Part shown: piece by piece, positions 1-9,696 of the stretch | Layout of the letters: the number at the start of each line of letters is the position of its first letter | How positions within the stretch are numbered: position 1 is the stretch's first letter | Assembly: GCA_015179125.1 (NCBI GenBank) | Contig: WHVA01000372.1 | Span: 1-64,000 of the forward strand | DNA length: 64,000 nt | Reading direction: 5' to 3' | Source: Gautieria morchelliformis | Taxonomy: Eukaryota > Basidiomycota > Agaricomycetes > Gomphales > Gomphaceae | Translations under genes and position numbers: made by a program | Notes under the pieces: model-generated | Databases searched by the model: none | Told to the model about the DNA's origin: nothing | What the model saw: only the letters and a program-made list of their open reading frames with translations

Positions 1-456
1 GAAGATGATGGGGCCAGTGATGAACCATCACGCCGGGTAAAGGATGTCGATCATGTTTGATGGCATGCCTGCTGGCGAATGATGTGAGCGGTGAATGTGG
101 CGAAGGATGAATGCAGCGATCATCGATGAGGTGTGGTTGGATGGCAGGGCGAATGCAATGGAGGAGTGGTGAAAGGGAAAACAGGGATAGCTGGGTGCAA
201 GAAATACACGGGCCGTGACAATCCGGCCATAGGAACATCCAAAGGGGTTGAGCCGAGGAGGTAAGAGGGCCAGTGATGAACCATCAAGCCAGTCAAAGGA
301 CGTCGATCGTGCTTTGATGTCGTGGCCATGGTGAGTGACGCGAGTAGCCAAGATCATTCAGAGAACTCGGCGAGGGGCGATCGGGGTGAACATAGAGGTG
401 GAGTGATGAAGGGGAGGACAGAGCCATTGGGTATAGGAAATAAACACATCATGACA
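1..456 (+). repeat. 3' portion of a family B LTR
   Basis: This stretch closely resembles the second half of the complete family B LTR at 28874-30141 (same order of blocks, ending in ...AAATAAACNCNTCATGACA). It starts before the window, so its 5' end cannot be seen. No protein is coded here; the frames across it are shadows. The terminal CA lies at 455-456. Similarity to the other copies was judged by eye, so percent identity is not given. Confidence 0.7.
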
Positions 457-729
457 TGAGGGTGGATGTATATCTCCCTCACCTAAAGATATTGATCATA
501 AGTCAACGGTGCATGGGTTTTCAAGTACCAGAGGGCAGAATCTAGCAATTTCACAGCCCTGTTGAAGCATGTTCTTCATAATTCTGTCAAGACGTAGAAT
601 CCGATAATAGCGATCGACATCTTAGTCGGACGTCTCGAGAAAACAAGCCGAGAGAAACCCAGGTCTGCTGCTGTAGTCATCACGCATCCCTCTGAAATTT
701 TCACACTTTTCCATGTTTCACACACACGT
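457..729. other. No gene recognised
   Basis: I see no open frame with coding character, no repeat shared with the rest of the window and no clear regulatory site. Confidence 0.5.
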
Positions 730-1476
730 CGCCGCTCCAGCGTCTTTGCAATTTTCGATTCTCATCCTCGACTCTTTCCCACTCTGGCAAACAGAACCAA
801 TTATATTACCGGGCTTCTCCAAAAAGACCCAAGTCTTCTGTCGGGAGGCTTGCAATGGGAGGTCCAGCCTCTTAATCAATACTCTAGCCACGTTTTCCTT
901 ACAAGCAACAGCTACAGTTTTGATGTGGACGACGTGAGATCTATGTAGGATGCCAATATGGATATCCTTGAGCTCAAATCCCGTCTACCGGATCTGGAGG
1001 GAAAAAATAAAGGACTTACCAATGAAAACTCGGCTCTACTGGAACGAGTTGTGCAGCTTGAAGACGCATCGCTGTCAGACAATCCCACGCAGAGAATTCA
1101 TTGGGGAGAAAGTGGAGGCTCGCGTAGATCCTCCTCCCCTGTTGCTGGACCTTCCAACCATCGGCAGGCGTTGAAGCTTGGGACATCATCCTCGAACAAC
1201 GTTCCCAACAATATCTAACGGCATATTTCTTCCAGATCCAACGGTCACCTTGGTCACGGCAAAGCTAAGTCAAAGAGTCCGTTGCATCACAAAGAAGGCG
1301 GGGAAGAAGCGGACTGGGAAGCAGCCTGGCGCGCTCAGGAGGAATTCGATAGAGAGCACAATGCACTGAGACGTGCACGCACGGCGCAAGTGCGCGAGCG
1401 AGTGTGGGCCGTACCCACGCGCGCGCCGTTCGTTAATACTAATACGCAGCGCTCGCGGATAAGCAGGCGAGCATGA
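730..1476 (+). pseudogene. Decayed coiled-coil protein gene
   Basis: One reading frame stays coding-like from about 730 to 1476 but carries two nonsense codons, TAG at 943-945 and TAA at 1216-1218. Around 958-1070 the frame gives a leucine/glutamate-rich coiled coil (MDILELKSRLPDLEGKNK and onward), then a serine-rich linker. After 1282 comes a charged segment containing WRAQEEFDREHNALRRA. The segment around EEFDRE recalls the helical region before RING domains in some basidiomycete RING proteins, but no Cys/His cluster follows, so family membership is only a guess. The TAA sits where a glutamine (CAA) would fit, consistent with a C-to-T change. The start codon is not identifiable. Confidence 0.4.
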
Positions 1477-1843
1477 CGCACTTGACGTATATGACCCGCG
1501 AAGGAGGAGACCTGCGCGAGGAGGGTCTTCACGTTCTGTCCTATCCTGTTCTGGACCCCGAACGCTAAGGCATAAGTCTGCCTCTCGAGCAGCACGACAC
1601 GGATCGCAGACACGGGCGCCGTGAGGGGCGGGTCGAGGAGCGTGAAGAGGCCCAGCGGCGGGGCTGCCACACACGGTGTCGAGTAGAATCCTTGTCGTCA
1701 ACACGCTGAGCAAGAGTTGTGGGAATGGAGAGGCACATAAAGACTCGGAGTGTGTTGTGTGCGATGACAACCGTAGGACTAGTCGAGCAGCACTCAGAGG
1801 CGCCGAAGCAACGCAGGCAAATAAAATGGAAAGTTGAAGCTGC
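1477..1843. other. No supported gene
   Basis: GC-rich sequence up to the left target duplication of the element at 1852. A minus-strand frame (1670 to 1335) has mildly protein-like composition, but I recognise no family in it. Confidence 0.4.
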
Positions 1844-1913
1844 GACGAGCGGAGAGCAACCCGGCCGCAAGAAGAATGTCCATGGACACGTCCGTGGACC
1901 ACCTAACCCTAAT
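1844..1913 (+). repeat. Left target duplication and terminal inverted repeat
   Basis: GACGAGCG (1844-1851) is followed by the TIR from 1852. Inside the TIR two near-palindromic boxes, GTCCATGGAC (1878-1887) and GTCCGTGGAC (1890-1899), start 12 bp apart and are followed by CCTAACCCTAA. These are probably transposase-binding repeats. Confidence 0.75.
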
Positions 1914-2065
1914 ATTAGTAATACATGGAACCATTGTCAACGACGCTCATGACGACGACGGCCTCACGCTGCGACGTAGTGGCGGCAACGTCACCCTTCT
2001 GCACTCTCCTCTAGTATATTCACTCTTTTTCCTCCATGGCTCCAAATTCACCCCAATACTCACGT

Positions 2066-3436
2066 CGCTCTACCATGCGTCACCGTCCCATTGGAATTGG
2101 CGTTCAAGGCCCGGCTGACACATTCATGGCATTGCGCATGCCATTTGACTCTACTGCTGCTAAAGAACTCAACATACAGATATTTGAAACCATTTACCAC
2201 GCAGCAGTTTGGCCAGCGTGGACATGGCTCAAACGCACGGCCCTTACGAGTCATGGGAAGGCAGCCCAGCCAGCTAAGGCCGGCTTCAATTTGACTTGTG
2301 GGACGTCACCCCGACGGACCTTTTGGGAATGGGACGGGCTTAAGGGGAGGGTTAAGCGTGTGGGGATGAGGACCCACTGCTTTGCGCTCCAATGCCCACT
2401 ACATCGACAAGTCAAATCTTGGGCTTCAATGAGTGCTTCGAACCCTACGCAAGGTGTGCTGTTTCTTGCATGCGTCATTGAATGTACTATGCTGATGAAC
2501 ACAAACCTTCAGCAACATCTATACATGTCGTATTCTTGTTGGGGAGTTCCAGATTGTGTGCCCTTGGTTACTCAAGGAACTTGTTGAGCTCAGCTCTGGG
2601 ATGATGACATGAAGAACCAAATCATTGCCGCGAACGGTGAGTAGCGCCCTGTTGTTCCTGGCGCCCTCGCTCACGAGCACTTGGGTAGGTCGATCCAGAG
2701 TATCCCTACTATCCCAGATGACGTGAAGGCCATCTACAAGACCGTGTGGGAGTTAAGTCAAAAGAAGGTGGTAGACCTCGCTGCTGACCGTGCGGCATAC
2801 ATCTGTCAAAGCCAGAGCTTGAATGTGCACCTGGCAAACCCGATCATGGGTCAGCTGGTGGGTACCTGTCTTGTTCTGGTGAGAAGATGATGCTGATGAT
2901 CAATGTTCAGACAGGTATGCACTTCTATGGGTGGAAGAAGGCTCTGAAGGCCGGCATGTAGTAAGTGCTTGCTTATAGATTCAACGTGTTATCTAACAAT
3001 ACCCGCCGCTAGTCTCCTGCGAACTCGTCCGGCCGCTCAAACCATCCAGTCCACAATTGATCAAAGCTTCTTGAAGAAAAAGACACCAGCAGTGATGCCG
3101 ACACCGTCGCCCTCTCCCTCTCCCTCGCCAACATCCAAAGCGAAGGCCGAGCCCTCGACACCCAAAGTCAATGGCACAGCGATCGTCAAAGCCGAACCTG
3201 TCATACCCACCGTGTCAAGCTGCGCGGGACATAGTCCGAGTCGCCGTCACCATCCCCGACTCCCACCACACCTTCAGATGCTGAGCTTGTTTCGCTCGAC
3301 CCGAGAACGGCCAAGGCGGCATCTGAAGACCCAGACTTTGCTGGGGCGCTGGAGAGGCAGCGGATCGCGAGCTCTAGGAGGCAAAGTTGATGTTCTCGTT
3401 GGAAAATAAGGAAGCATGCACTATGTGCTCGGGATG
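2066..3436 (+). pseudogene. RNR1: Ribonucleotide reductase large subunit, C-terminal fragment
   Basis: The frame from 2066 reads MRHRPIGIGVQG, then FMALRMPFDS and AKELNIQIFETIYHAA, hallmark class Ia R1 sequences. Further blocks follow in order: [76 protein letters not shown] and LLRTRPAAQTIQSTIDQS. The end is ENKEACTMCSG plus stop at 3434-3436, which is the redox-active C-terminal tail of fungal R1. Introns with GT-AG borders are retained at 2454-2512, 2637-2688, 2858-2910 and 2961-3012, so the copy came from genomic DNA and not from mRNA. The frame is disrupted between about 2210 and 2400 and again in the C-terminal region, and the N-terminal half is missing, so it cannot make an enzyme. It lies inside a KDZ-ended transposon. 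Confidence 0.9.
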
Positions 3437-3508
3437 ATGTAATTTGGCCGTAGCCTACCCAGTCTGCTTTTCTGTTTTCGTGTTTGTTGCAACGCTTGTC
3501 CGGTGCCG

Positions 3509-4010
3509 CAGCCCTGGTACTGTGGAGCGCTATGATACCAGTATTACCGTAATTCTCTGAGAGGAAATTAACACCAAACCTGTTGATAAGAGTTCCTAAA
3601 GTTTCTACTCGTTGGGGTCTTGACAATAGAGGGAATATCGTACTCGGCCGTGCACGCGTATCGAACGCAGTACAATCTTGCTGTGATTCGGCGCAGTGGA
3701 TCACTTCAAACTTGCAGACAACCGTGTGTCCTTTTCCAGGACAGCGATGATGAATGAAAGAATGGGGTGCCACATGGCCCACAGCCCTGGCACTGTGGAG
3801 TGTTATGATATCAGTATTACCATGATGCTCTGAGAGAACATTAACACCAAACCTTTTGATAAGCTTTCCTAAAGTTTCTACTTGTTGAGGTCTTGACAAC
3901 AGAGACTCGGCCGTGGACGCCGCACGCGTATCGAACGCAGTACAATCTTGCTGTGATTTGGCACGGTGGATCACTTGCAAGACAACACCCGTGTGTCCTT
4001 TTCCAGGACA
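3509..4010. repeat. Tandem duplication, two diverged units
   Basis: Unit 1 (about 3509-3781) and unit 2 (about 3782-4010) align along their length: both begin CAGCCCTGG, share CAGTATTACC, CCTAAAGTTTCTACT and a CGCGTATCGAACGCAGTACA block, and end in GTGTGTCCTTTTCCAGGACA. Unit 2 carries small deletions. It follows the RNR1 fragment directly and may be part of the captured locus or a transposon-internal repeat. Confidence 0.8.
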
Positions 4011-4183
4011 CAAGGTATAACAGCAGCGTCAACCTGCATACTTATGCCCGCTAACGCCACTCATTTTTTCTGCTAAGTACTATTAGTTATACTATATTAG
4101 GAAATATAACATCACATAATCATTGTGGGTGCTGTGGGCGACCATGCCTCCCAGCGGGTGCTATGGTAATTTGAGGGCGTCAT

Positions 4184-4262
4184 AGGGTTAGTGGGTCCAT
4201 GGGTGTGTCCACGGACCCGTCCGTGGACAAACTTCCGGCGGCAGGGTCTTTCTGGACGAGCG
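4184..4262 (-). repeat. Right terminal inverted repeat and target duplication
   Basis: Three boxes starting at 4195 (GTCCATGGGT), 4207 (GTCCACGGAC) and 4219 (GTCCGTGGAC) are spaced exactly 12 bp apart. The TIR ends at 4254 with GGGTCTTTCTG, followed by GACGAGCG at 4255-4262. Confidence 0.8.
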
Positions 4263-4412
4263 CGGCGAGTTAAGCGCTACAACCGGGCTGATTAAGGTAG
4301 CTGAAGTAAGCCCCCTTCCATAAATAGCAGAACTGTCATTCTCGTGCGGACACTCCTTTCCTTTCGCCTCCATCTACCCCCTCTGGTAGGACGCAGGCGG
4401 AAGTTTTCTCTT

Positions 4413-5927
4413 ATGGCTCCCGCATCGTACCCCAGCGGTTCTACGGGACATCCTGAGCCATCCACACCGTCTAGGTCAACACCGACGTCATCTTCCACGC
4501 CGAGGCCCCTTAACCCCGGCACCCACTTTAACACCACTACCGGGTCCACGGCCCCTCCAGTACCAAACCCGAGCCCCACGACCATGGCGCCACCTCTCAG
4601 GCCGTCCACCAGGAGACCAACCTCTTCACGCCGTGCCGGTCAACGCACCAGAAGGCTGACACCGAACGAGGTCTTAGACCAGATCAACGGTCTCATCGCA
4701 GCCAGGAACACGGTCAGGGCCGGACGCAGGGCCAGCAACGAGTCCAACGTCTCCGAAGACGAAGACATCCTAACCAGGGCCGACTTCACCGCAATGTACC
4801 TGCAACCCACGCATGGCCCCACACAAACTGGCCCCACACCGACTATCCCCACTACCGCCGCCCAAGCCAATAACCCCATCCAACCCACCATCACCAACCT
4901 ACCGCCTACAGTCAACCCAGCAACGACCGCACCGCCAGCAGAGGTGCCACCGGTCCCTAACAACTCCGCGCCCACATACGCCTTCAGTGACGCAGATGCA
5001 GACACGAACACCCAACAACCGAACAACCACACTATTCCCACCCAACTCATCGCCATGGTCAAAGCCCGTGCATATATCCCACTATCGTTCTTCCTCAGAG
5101 AGAGTATGGACCGGATTAGGCTTGAACTCGACCTAAAGACAACCAAATCAATGACGAAGTCAATACGCCTGATCGACCCGTCCAACTTCATCGACGAGAA
5201 GCAGCTAGACTTTGCCTTATTCAGCGAGGCTTATCACAATTTTATCAGATGTCTCAAACTTTGCATGGCGCCAGGCTCCAAACTCCCGCTGGCCTGGGCA
5301 GATCATTTCAACCGTTGCAGCACCGATCCCCGAATGAAATCAGCCTTCAAGACCTTCTTATATATGGACATCAAGATGTGCCAGCAACTTTTCGACAAAC
5401 CGTTCTCACCGGACACACACAGCACCGAGTACTCGGACGCGTGGCTACTGGCGGACAGGGAGGTGAACGAGGAGAAGATCGCAGACTTGATAAGAGCCTC
5501 AGTCCGCTCTGAACTCGTGGTACACCCACGCTCACAACCCAACAGAAACAACTACAGATTCCAACCTTACGGCCCCCCTGGCCCGAGCGACGCCGGCCCT
5601 TCACGTCACAGCGGCGGACAGAGCCACGCGCCCTTTCAGGCAAAGGCAGAGCATGAGATGAGGCCGAAGCTCTGCCTCAAATGTGGCCTCCCCGACGCTC
5701 ATATCTCCATTCAATGCACCTCAGCTACCATACACGGACATGCCGACCGCAAAACCAACGTCGTGGCTAGAGACAAGAAGCTCTTCTATACCACGGACTC
5801 TGCCGCCGTCTGCTTTAAATTCAACCTCACCGGTGCCTGCACTGCCACCACCGATGGACACCCCCCCCACCGCTGCACCCTCTGCCTCGCAGGTTCCCAT
5901 GGGGCAGTCCGCTGCCCTAGAGTTTGA
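4413..5927 (+). CDS. Gag-like protein of the tyrosine-recombinase retrotransposon
   Basis: An open frame; the ATG at 4413 (MAPASYPSG) is preferred to the upstream ATG at 4344 because the product then begins with a typical disordered Pro/Thr/Ser-rich region. Residues of about 1-210 are low complexity. The middle contains a helical block (about 220-370) with the sequence AFKTFLYMDIKMCQQLF. The C-terminus has cysteine/histidine clusters, first LCLKCGLPDAHISIQC, then a second containing CTLCLAGSHGAVRCPR. Such clusters fit a nucleic-acid-binding structural protein. The end overlaps the next coding block. Confidence 0.65.
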   Translation: MAPASYPSGSTGHPEPSTPSRSTPTSSSTPRPLNPGTHFNTTTGSTAPPVPNPSPTTMAPPLRPSTRRPTSSRRAGQRTRRLTPNEVLDQINGLIAARNTVRAGRRASNESNVSEDEDILTRADFTAMYLQPTHGPTQTGPTPTIPTTAAQANNPIQPTITNLPPTVNPATTAPPAEVPPVPNNSAPTYAFSDADADTNTQQPNNHTIPTQLIAMVKARAYIPLSFFLRESMDRIRLELDLKTTKSMTKSIRLIDPSNFIDEKQLDFALFSEAYHNFIRCLKLCMAPGSKLPLAWADHFNRCSTDPRMKSAFKTFLYMDIKMCQQLFDKPFSPDTHSTEYSDAWLLADREVNEEKIADLIRASVRSELVVHPRSQPNRNNYRFQPYGPPGPSDAGPSRHSGGQSHAPFQAKAEHEMRPKLCLKCGLPDAHISIQCTSATIHGHADRKTNVVARDKKLFYTTDSAAVCFKFNLTGACTATTDGHPPHRCTLCLAGSHGAVRCPRV

Positions 5928-7829
5928 ACAATCCAGGATCGTCACGCCGTACATAGCCACCGCATTCCGTCATTCACTAGAACGCTTCAATCTCTCGACT
6001 GTATATCCTAACATTGTACTAGATATCACCCAGGGTTCACCGATCGGCACACCACCCAACCTTACTGAGACATTCATTCCCCCGAACATGAAATCAGCTC
6101 TAGACCAACCCAACCTAATAGACGAACATCTACAAGAGGAAATCGCCGCTGGTCGTATCACCGGCCCGTTCACGGTCGAGGAAGCCCATACCATCTTCGG
6201 CGGCCACTTCCGAACATCGCCTCTAGGCCTCGTTGAAAAAGAACCCGGCTCCAACAAATGGAGACTTATCAGAAATGCATCCAAAAGAGACTCGCACGGC
6301 ACATCAGTCAACGACATGCTTGACTCAAACGATTTCCCAACGCGGTGGGGCTCAGCGTGGCTCGTAGCCCAATACGTAAGTACCACACATCTTCACTCCA
6401 CATCACATCCCGACCCCACATCACCCACCGCGTCCGCGTCACGCAACACCATGAACCGCATCCACAACAACGAGTTCACACCTCCACATCACATGACGCG
6501 CACACATGCGCACGCGATCGGCGCCACATCCCAACCAAACACCCCACACACACACCCATTTCACACACCGTACCGTCACACACCATGCTGACGCGCGATC
6601 ATCCCCACAGCTCGCCACAGCACCACCCGGCACTCAGGCAGCCTGCCTAGACCTGCAAAAGGCCTACCGGACTTGCCCCGTCCTGCCCGCACAAGCGTTA
6701 CACCGCCGTCTCATGGCGCGACGGCATCTACGTTGACCATGTCCTCCCGTTCGGGCTAGCCACAGCCGGCGGCATACAGGGAACGATCGCCGAAGCCATC
6801 GTGGACATCCTAGGTGGCCACGGTTTAAAAACAGTTTTCCGTTGGGTCGATGATTTCCTAGCCATGCGCGAGCCATCTGACGCTCCCACACACGCAGATC
6901 TCTCAGCCCTGATCCCACACACACGTGCCCAAGACGCCTTCTCCTATGACGTCGACCTGACAACAATCATGGAGGCAACAGACCCTCTGGGAGTTCCTTG
7001 GCACCCGATAGGGACCAAGGGCCATGACTTCACATTCACGACGGAGTACATCGGCTTCACGTGGGACCTAGCAGACCGCACAGTCGCGATCCCTGAACAT
7101 AAGCGCATCAAATACCTCGGCCGCGTCATCTCGTACTCTTCATGCCACAGAGCCCAGCTCCTACCAACCATGAAGCTCCTCGGGACACTGCAACACGTCA
7201 TGTTCGTCCATACGACGGGCCGCTCTTTCCTACCAGCGCTCGCGAGTACCATCCCGAAGTTCACTGCCAATAGATTTTCCTGGCGCTTCATCAACAGGCA
7301 CGTCCGCCTTGACCTTGAGTGGTGGAAGGAGACACTCCGGGTCCCCAACCTCTCCCGATCCCTACTACCACGCTCCACCAAGGACATCGACCTCTGGGTC
7401 AACGCTTCAACATCATGGGGGGTCGGCCTAACGGTCGGAGATGGTTGGGCGGCCTGGCGCCTCAAACCAGGCTGGGACAGAGAAGGACGGGACATCGGCT
7501 GGGCAGAGACGGTGGCCGTAGAGCTCGCCGCCCTCTGGATCCACGCCCTAGGCATCACGGACTCACACGTATGCGTGAACAGCGACAACACGGGTGTTAT
7601 CTTCGCCCTGGCAAGGGGTCGCTCACGCAACCCACAATGCAATGCATCCATCCGTCGCACATCCATCCTACTCACACCCTCGAACGTCACGCTTGACACA
7701 AAGTATGTACCATCCGCGGAGAACAGGGCGGATCTCGTCTCTCGCGGTGAGATGGGCCCACCCGACACGCGCCTCGGCATCCCTTTCACGCTCCCCACGG
7801 AGCTCACACCCTTCCTTGTGCATGCTTAG
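5890..7829 (+). CDS. Reverse transcriptase and RNase H region (tyrosine-recombinase element)
   Basis: Fossil coding block. Early RT features are seen in 6180-6374 (LGLVEKEPGSNKWRLIRNAS). After a CA-rich stretch at about 6375-6610 the RT core resumes with ACLDLQKAYRTCPV, and FRWVDDFLAMRE supplies the catalytic VDD. RNase H features follow from about 7390 (DLWVNASTSWGVGL, GWAETVAVELAALW, CVNSDNTGVI and YVPSAENRADLVSRG near 7710-7745). The 6375-6610 stretch begins GTAAGT and ends in an AG, so it may be a spliceosomal intron; this is inference. No DNA methyltransferase domain is seen between RNase H and the recombinase, which favours Ngaro over DIRS1 type. Confidence 0.65.
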
Positions 7830-7935
7830 ACGACGGGAAATATCGGCTGCGCGCTGTGCCAGCCCATTGCAAGCAGGAGGAGAGGTGGCCGACAACACCT
7901 CCCTACCGCAACCTGCTCGACAACGTAAACCGCGA

Positions 7936-8301
7936 ATGTCACGCGACCCCAACAATTTTCTTGCCCCATCCCCGTTTCGTTCCCATGTTCTTGCTGCAGA
8001 CCGCGCCACATCATGGCGCACTCCTTATTCTATAGAACCAAATCTAATATCCCATTCATCCTTCCCCCCTGAGCACATCGCGCGAATGCGCGAGATTTGT
8101 TCCAGCAGCATGGTCAAGGGCACCCGCCAAGGTTGGGGTGCCGGCATCTTAAGATTCAACCAGTATTGTGACTCAATTGCCTTACCTGAGAGAGACCGCA
8201 TGCCAGCCTCCGAGGTACTACTAGCCCTCTTTGTGACCAATTGCGGGGCCGGCTCCGTGAGCGAATCGTGTATTTCTACCTGGCTAGCCGGCTGTAAATA
8301 A
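7936..8301 (+). CDS. Tyrosine recombinase, N-terminal region
   Basis: The 121-residue frame has the SAM-like core-binding region of phage-type recombinases: KGTRQGWGAGILRFNQYCD, ASEVLLALFVTNCGAG and SCISTWLAG. The catalytic R..HxxR..Y part was not recognised in the sequence that follows. It closes the coding part of the retrotransposon fossil. Confidence 0.55.
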   Translation: MSRDPNNFLAPSPFRSHVLAADRATSWRTPYSIEPNLISHSSFPPEHIARMREICSSSMVKGTRQGWGAGILRFNQYCDSIALPERDRMPASEVLLALFVTNCGAGSVSESCISTWLAGCK

Positions 8302-8340
8302 CCTGTGTATCTACATGTACATTAGTTATTACATAATCCC

Positions 8341-8363
8341 AGTGGGCCCCTTAGGGACCCACT
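8341..8363. other. Hairpin after the retrotransposon coding region
   Basis: AGTGGGCCCC TTA GGGACCCACT is a near-perfect inverted repeat with a small loop. It may belong to the element's 3' end or act in transcript ending. Confidence 0.5.
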
Positions 8364-8645
8364 GTATAGTTTATGCGTGGGAACCGGCCAGCGGCCCCCA
8401 TCGCATCTTACTCTTACCTGTTACTACGTAGCATTCAGAATACCACTCATTGGTCAAGTTCTGTTGTGCCCTTGTGATACAAGGTCTTAAGATCGACATC
8501 CTTTACACCTTTTTGAACTATCCTGCGGTTGATCGCCACGCGACCAACCGATAGTGGATTCGAAGCAATCTTGAAAAAGATCGCTGCGTCGACGACTAAA
8601 CATCGTTGAGACCCTCCAGTAGACCCTCTACTGTCAGCTGCGAGC
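8364..8645. other. No gene recognised
   Basis: The sequence lies between two mobile elements. A minus-strand frame near 8447-8640 has no recognised domain. Confidence 0.4.
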
Positions 8646-8955
8646 ATGATGATTCCACGCAGTCGAAGACGGACACGAGCGACGAGCTCGAGGTCCACAC
8701 CCCAGGCGCAGCCCAGTGACACGACAGCTGACGCTACCCTGGACCAAGAGACCAGGACGATAGAAGACGGAGAGATCGTAGATCTCACCGCCCTCGTCCC
8801 CTCAGCAGAGGACGAGGAAAATCGCGACCACGTCTCGTCAAGCGTGGCCGAAGAGGAGACGACGCCGGGCAATGAGTCAGCGCCGCCCCCCCATCTCTCT
8901 CTGCCCAAGGACAAAGGAAAGGGCAGAGAAGTCTCGCCGTCGTCAGACGGTAGAG
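8646..8955 (+). pseudogene. Start of an acidic low-complexity protein cut by an LTR element
   Basis: The frame opens MMIPRSRRRTRATSSRS and is rich in Glu, Asp, Ser and Thr. It reads coding-like (IEDGEIVDLTALVPSAEDEE, then LPKDKGKGREVSPSSDGR) up to the exact first base of the family A LTR at 8956. I do not recognise the family. Whether it was a host gene or part of an older element is open. Confidence 0.35.
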
Positions 8956-9663
8956 TGTTACGACCGTTCATTTCCGACTTCCGACCCTCAGTTCCGCCAT
9001 ACATTCCGCCTCTCCAATAGTTCTGCCACACGTTCCGCCCCTCCGACATTTCCGCCATTCCGCCCCTTGTACATTTCCCTTGTTCTTTCGACTCTATTAC
9101 TCGGACCCACCGGATCTACCTCGCCATTCATCAAAACCATATATCCGGTCACCCTTGTAGTTCGTTGTCAGATATGTTTTCCCGACCCCTTGTTCTTTGC
9201 CATTTGTTCTACCTTACCCTGAACCCCCCTTGTAGTCCCATTGTTCCCAGTTAGTTAGTTCCCACACATTGTACTCGACTTCCGCTTCCTCCGGAATTTG
9301 CTTAGTACAACACCATTACTTGTTGCTCTGCGCTTTGTATAAAAACCCCCTCATGTATGTCTGTTATTCTGCAATCAGATAATCACCTTCGATACTTGAT
9401 TTCCTTCGCTCCATCTCCTGTTCTTAGCACAGCGAGTCTAGCAAGATCTCAGTCTCTCTCTCAGCCTTCCGTCTTCCGTCTTCCGCCTTCCGCCTTCCGC
9501 CTCAGTTCCGACTCAAGTTCCGACCAAACCTCTGGTCCAGTACTTTCCGACTTCCGGCTCATTTCCGAAATACCTAGGACGATAGTTCATTGGGGGCGCA
9601 ACCTATAAGTTGAAGCCGCTGTCCTTTCCAGTTCCGACTTAGTGGAAATCTCGATACGTAACA
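8956..9663 (+). repeat. 5' LTR, family A
   Basis: The 708-bp repeat runs TGTTAC...CGTAACA and aligns with 16314-16997. It contains a TATA box and short TTCCG-rich repeats near its start and 3' third. Confidence 0.9.
9338..9344 (+). promoter_or_regulatory. TATA box in the family A LTR
   Basis: TATAAAA follows CTTTG. The same CTTTGTATAAAA context recurs in the 3' LTR near 16694-16705 and, on the other strand, in the solo LTR near 60806-60816, so it is a conserved LTR promoter element. Confidence 0.6.
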
Positions 9664-9696
9664 GTATTATCTGATTCCCACCCGATAACTATCACT

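Larger units (their letters stand above)
1852..4254. mobile_element. Non-autonomous KDZ-ended DNA transposon carrying an RNR1 fragment
   Basis: The 2403-bp unit is flanked by a perfect 8-bp direct repeat, GACGAGCG, at 1844-1851 and 4255-4262. Its ends are imperfect inverted repeats that match those of the complete KDZ element at 17006-23348: left end GAGAGCAACCCGGCCGC in both, right end ending CTTTCTG in both. Eight-bp duplications are known for the Zisupton/KDZ group. No transposase is coded inside, so it would depend on one supplied in trans. The interior holds a host-gene fragment (2066-3436) and a tandem duplication (3509-4010). The perfect duplication argues for a fairly recent insertion. 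Confidence 0.8.
4300..8363 (+). mobile_element. Tyrosine-recombinase retrotransposon (Ngaro/DIRS-like), fossil
   Basis: The order is a gag-like ORF, reverse transcriptase, RNase H, then the start of a tyrosine recombinase, all on the plus strand, with no integrase of the DDE type. That order fits Ngaro/DIRS-type elements known from basidiomycetes. Terminal repeats were not recognised, so the ends given are approximate. The element looks broken or partial, with few breaks in its coding blocks. It begins next to the right edge of the KDZ-ended element, and a hairpin follows its last coding block. Confidence 0.7.

Noticed and set aside
1335-1670. Minus-strand frame of 111 codons beginning MAAPPLGLFTLLDPP
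   Set aside because: Mildly protein-like, with a faint resemblance to arrestin-type sequences, but it overlaps the better-supported plus-strand pseudogene and no motif is decisive.
2251-2502. Minus-strand ORF over the RNR1 fragment
   Set aside because: It is the complement of recognisable RNR1 sequence and has no features of its own.
3201-4013. 270-codon minus-strand ORF
   Set aside because: It runs across the tandem duplication, and its internal repeats simply reflect the DNA repeat; no domain is seen.
6439-6633. ORFs in the CA-rich stretch on both strands
   Set aside because: Low-complexity Thr/His or Val/Trp/Cys strings produced by CA-rich DNA.
6944-7807. 287-codon minus-strand ORF opposite RT/RNase H
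   Set aside because: Shadow of the GC-rich coding strand; the plus strand carries the conserved motifs.
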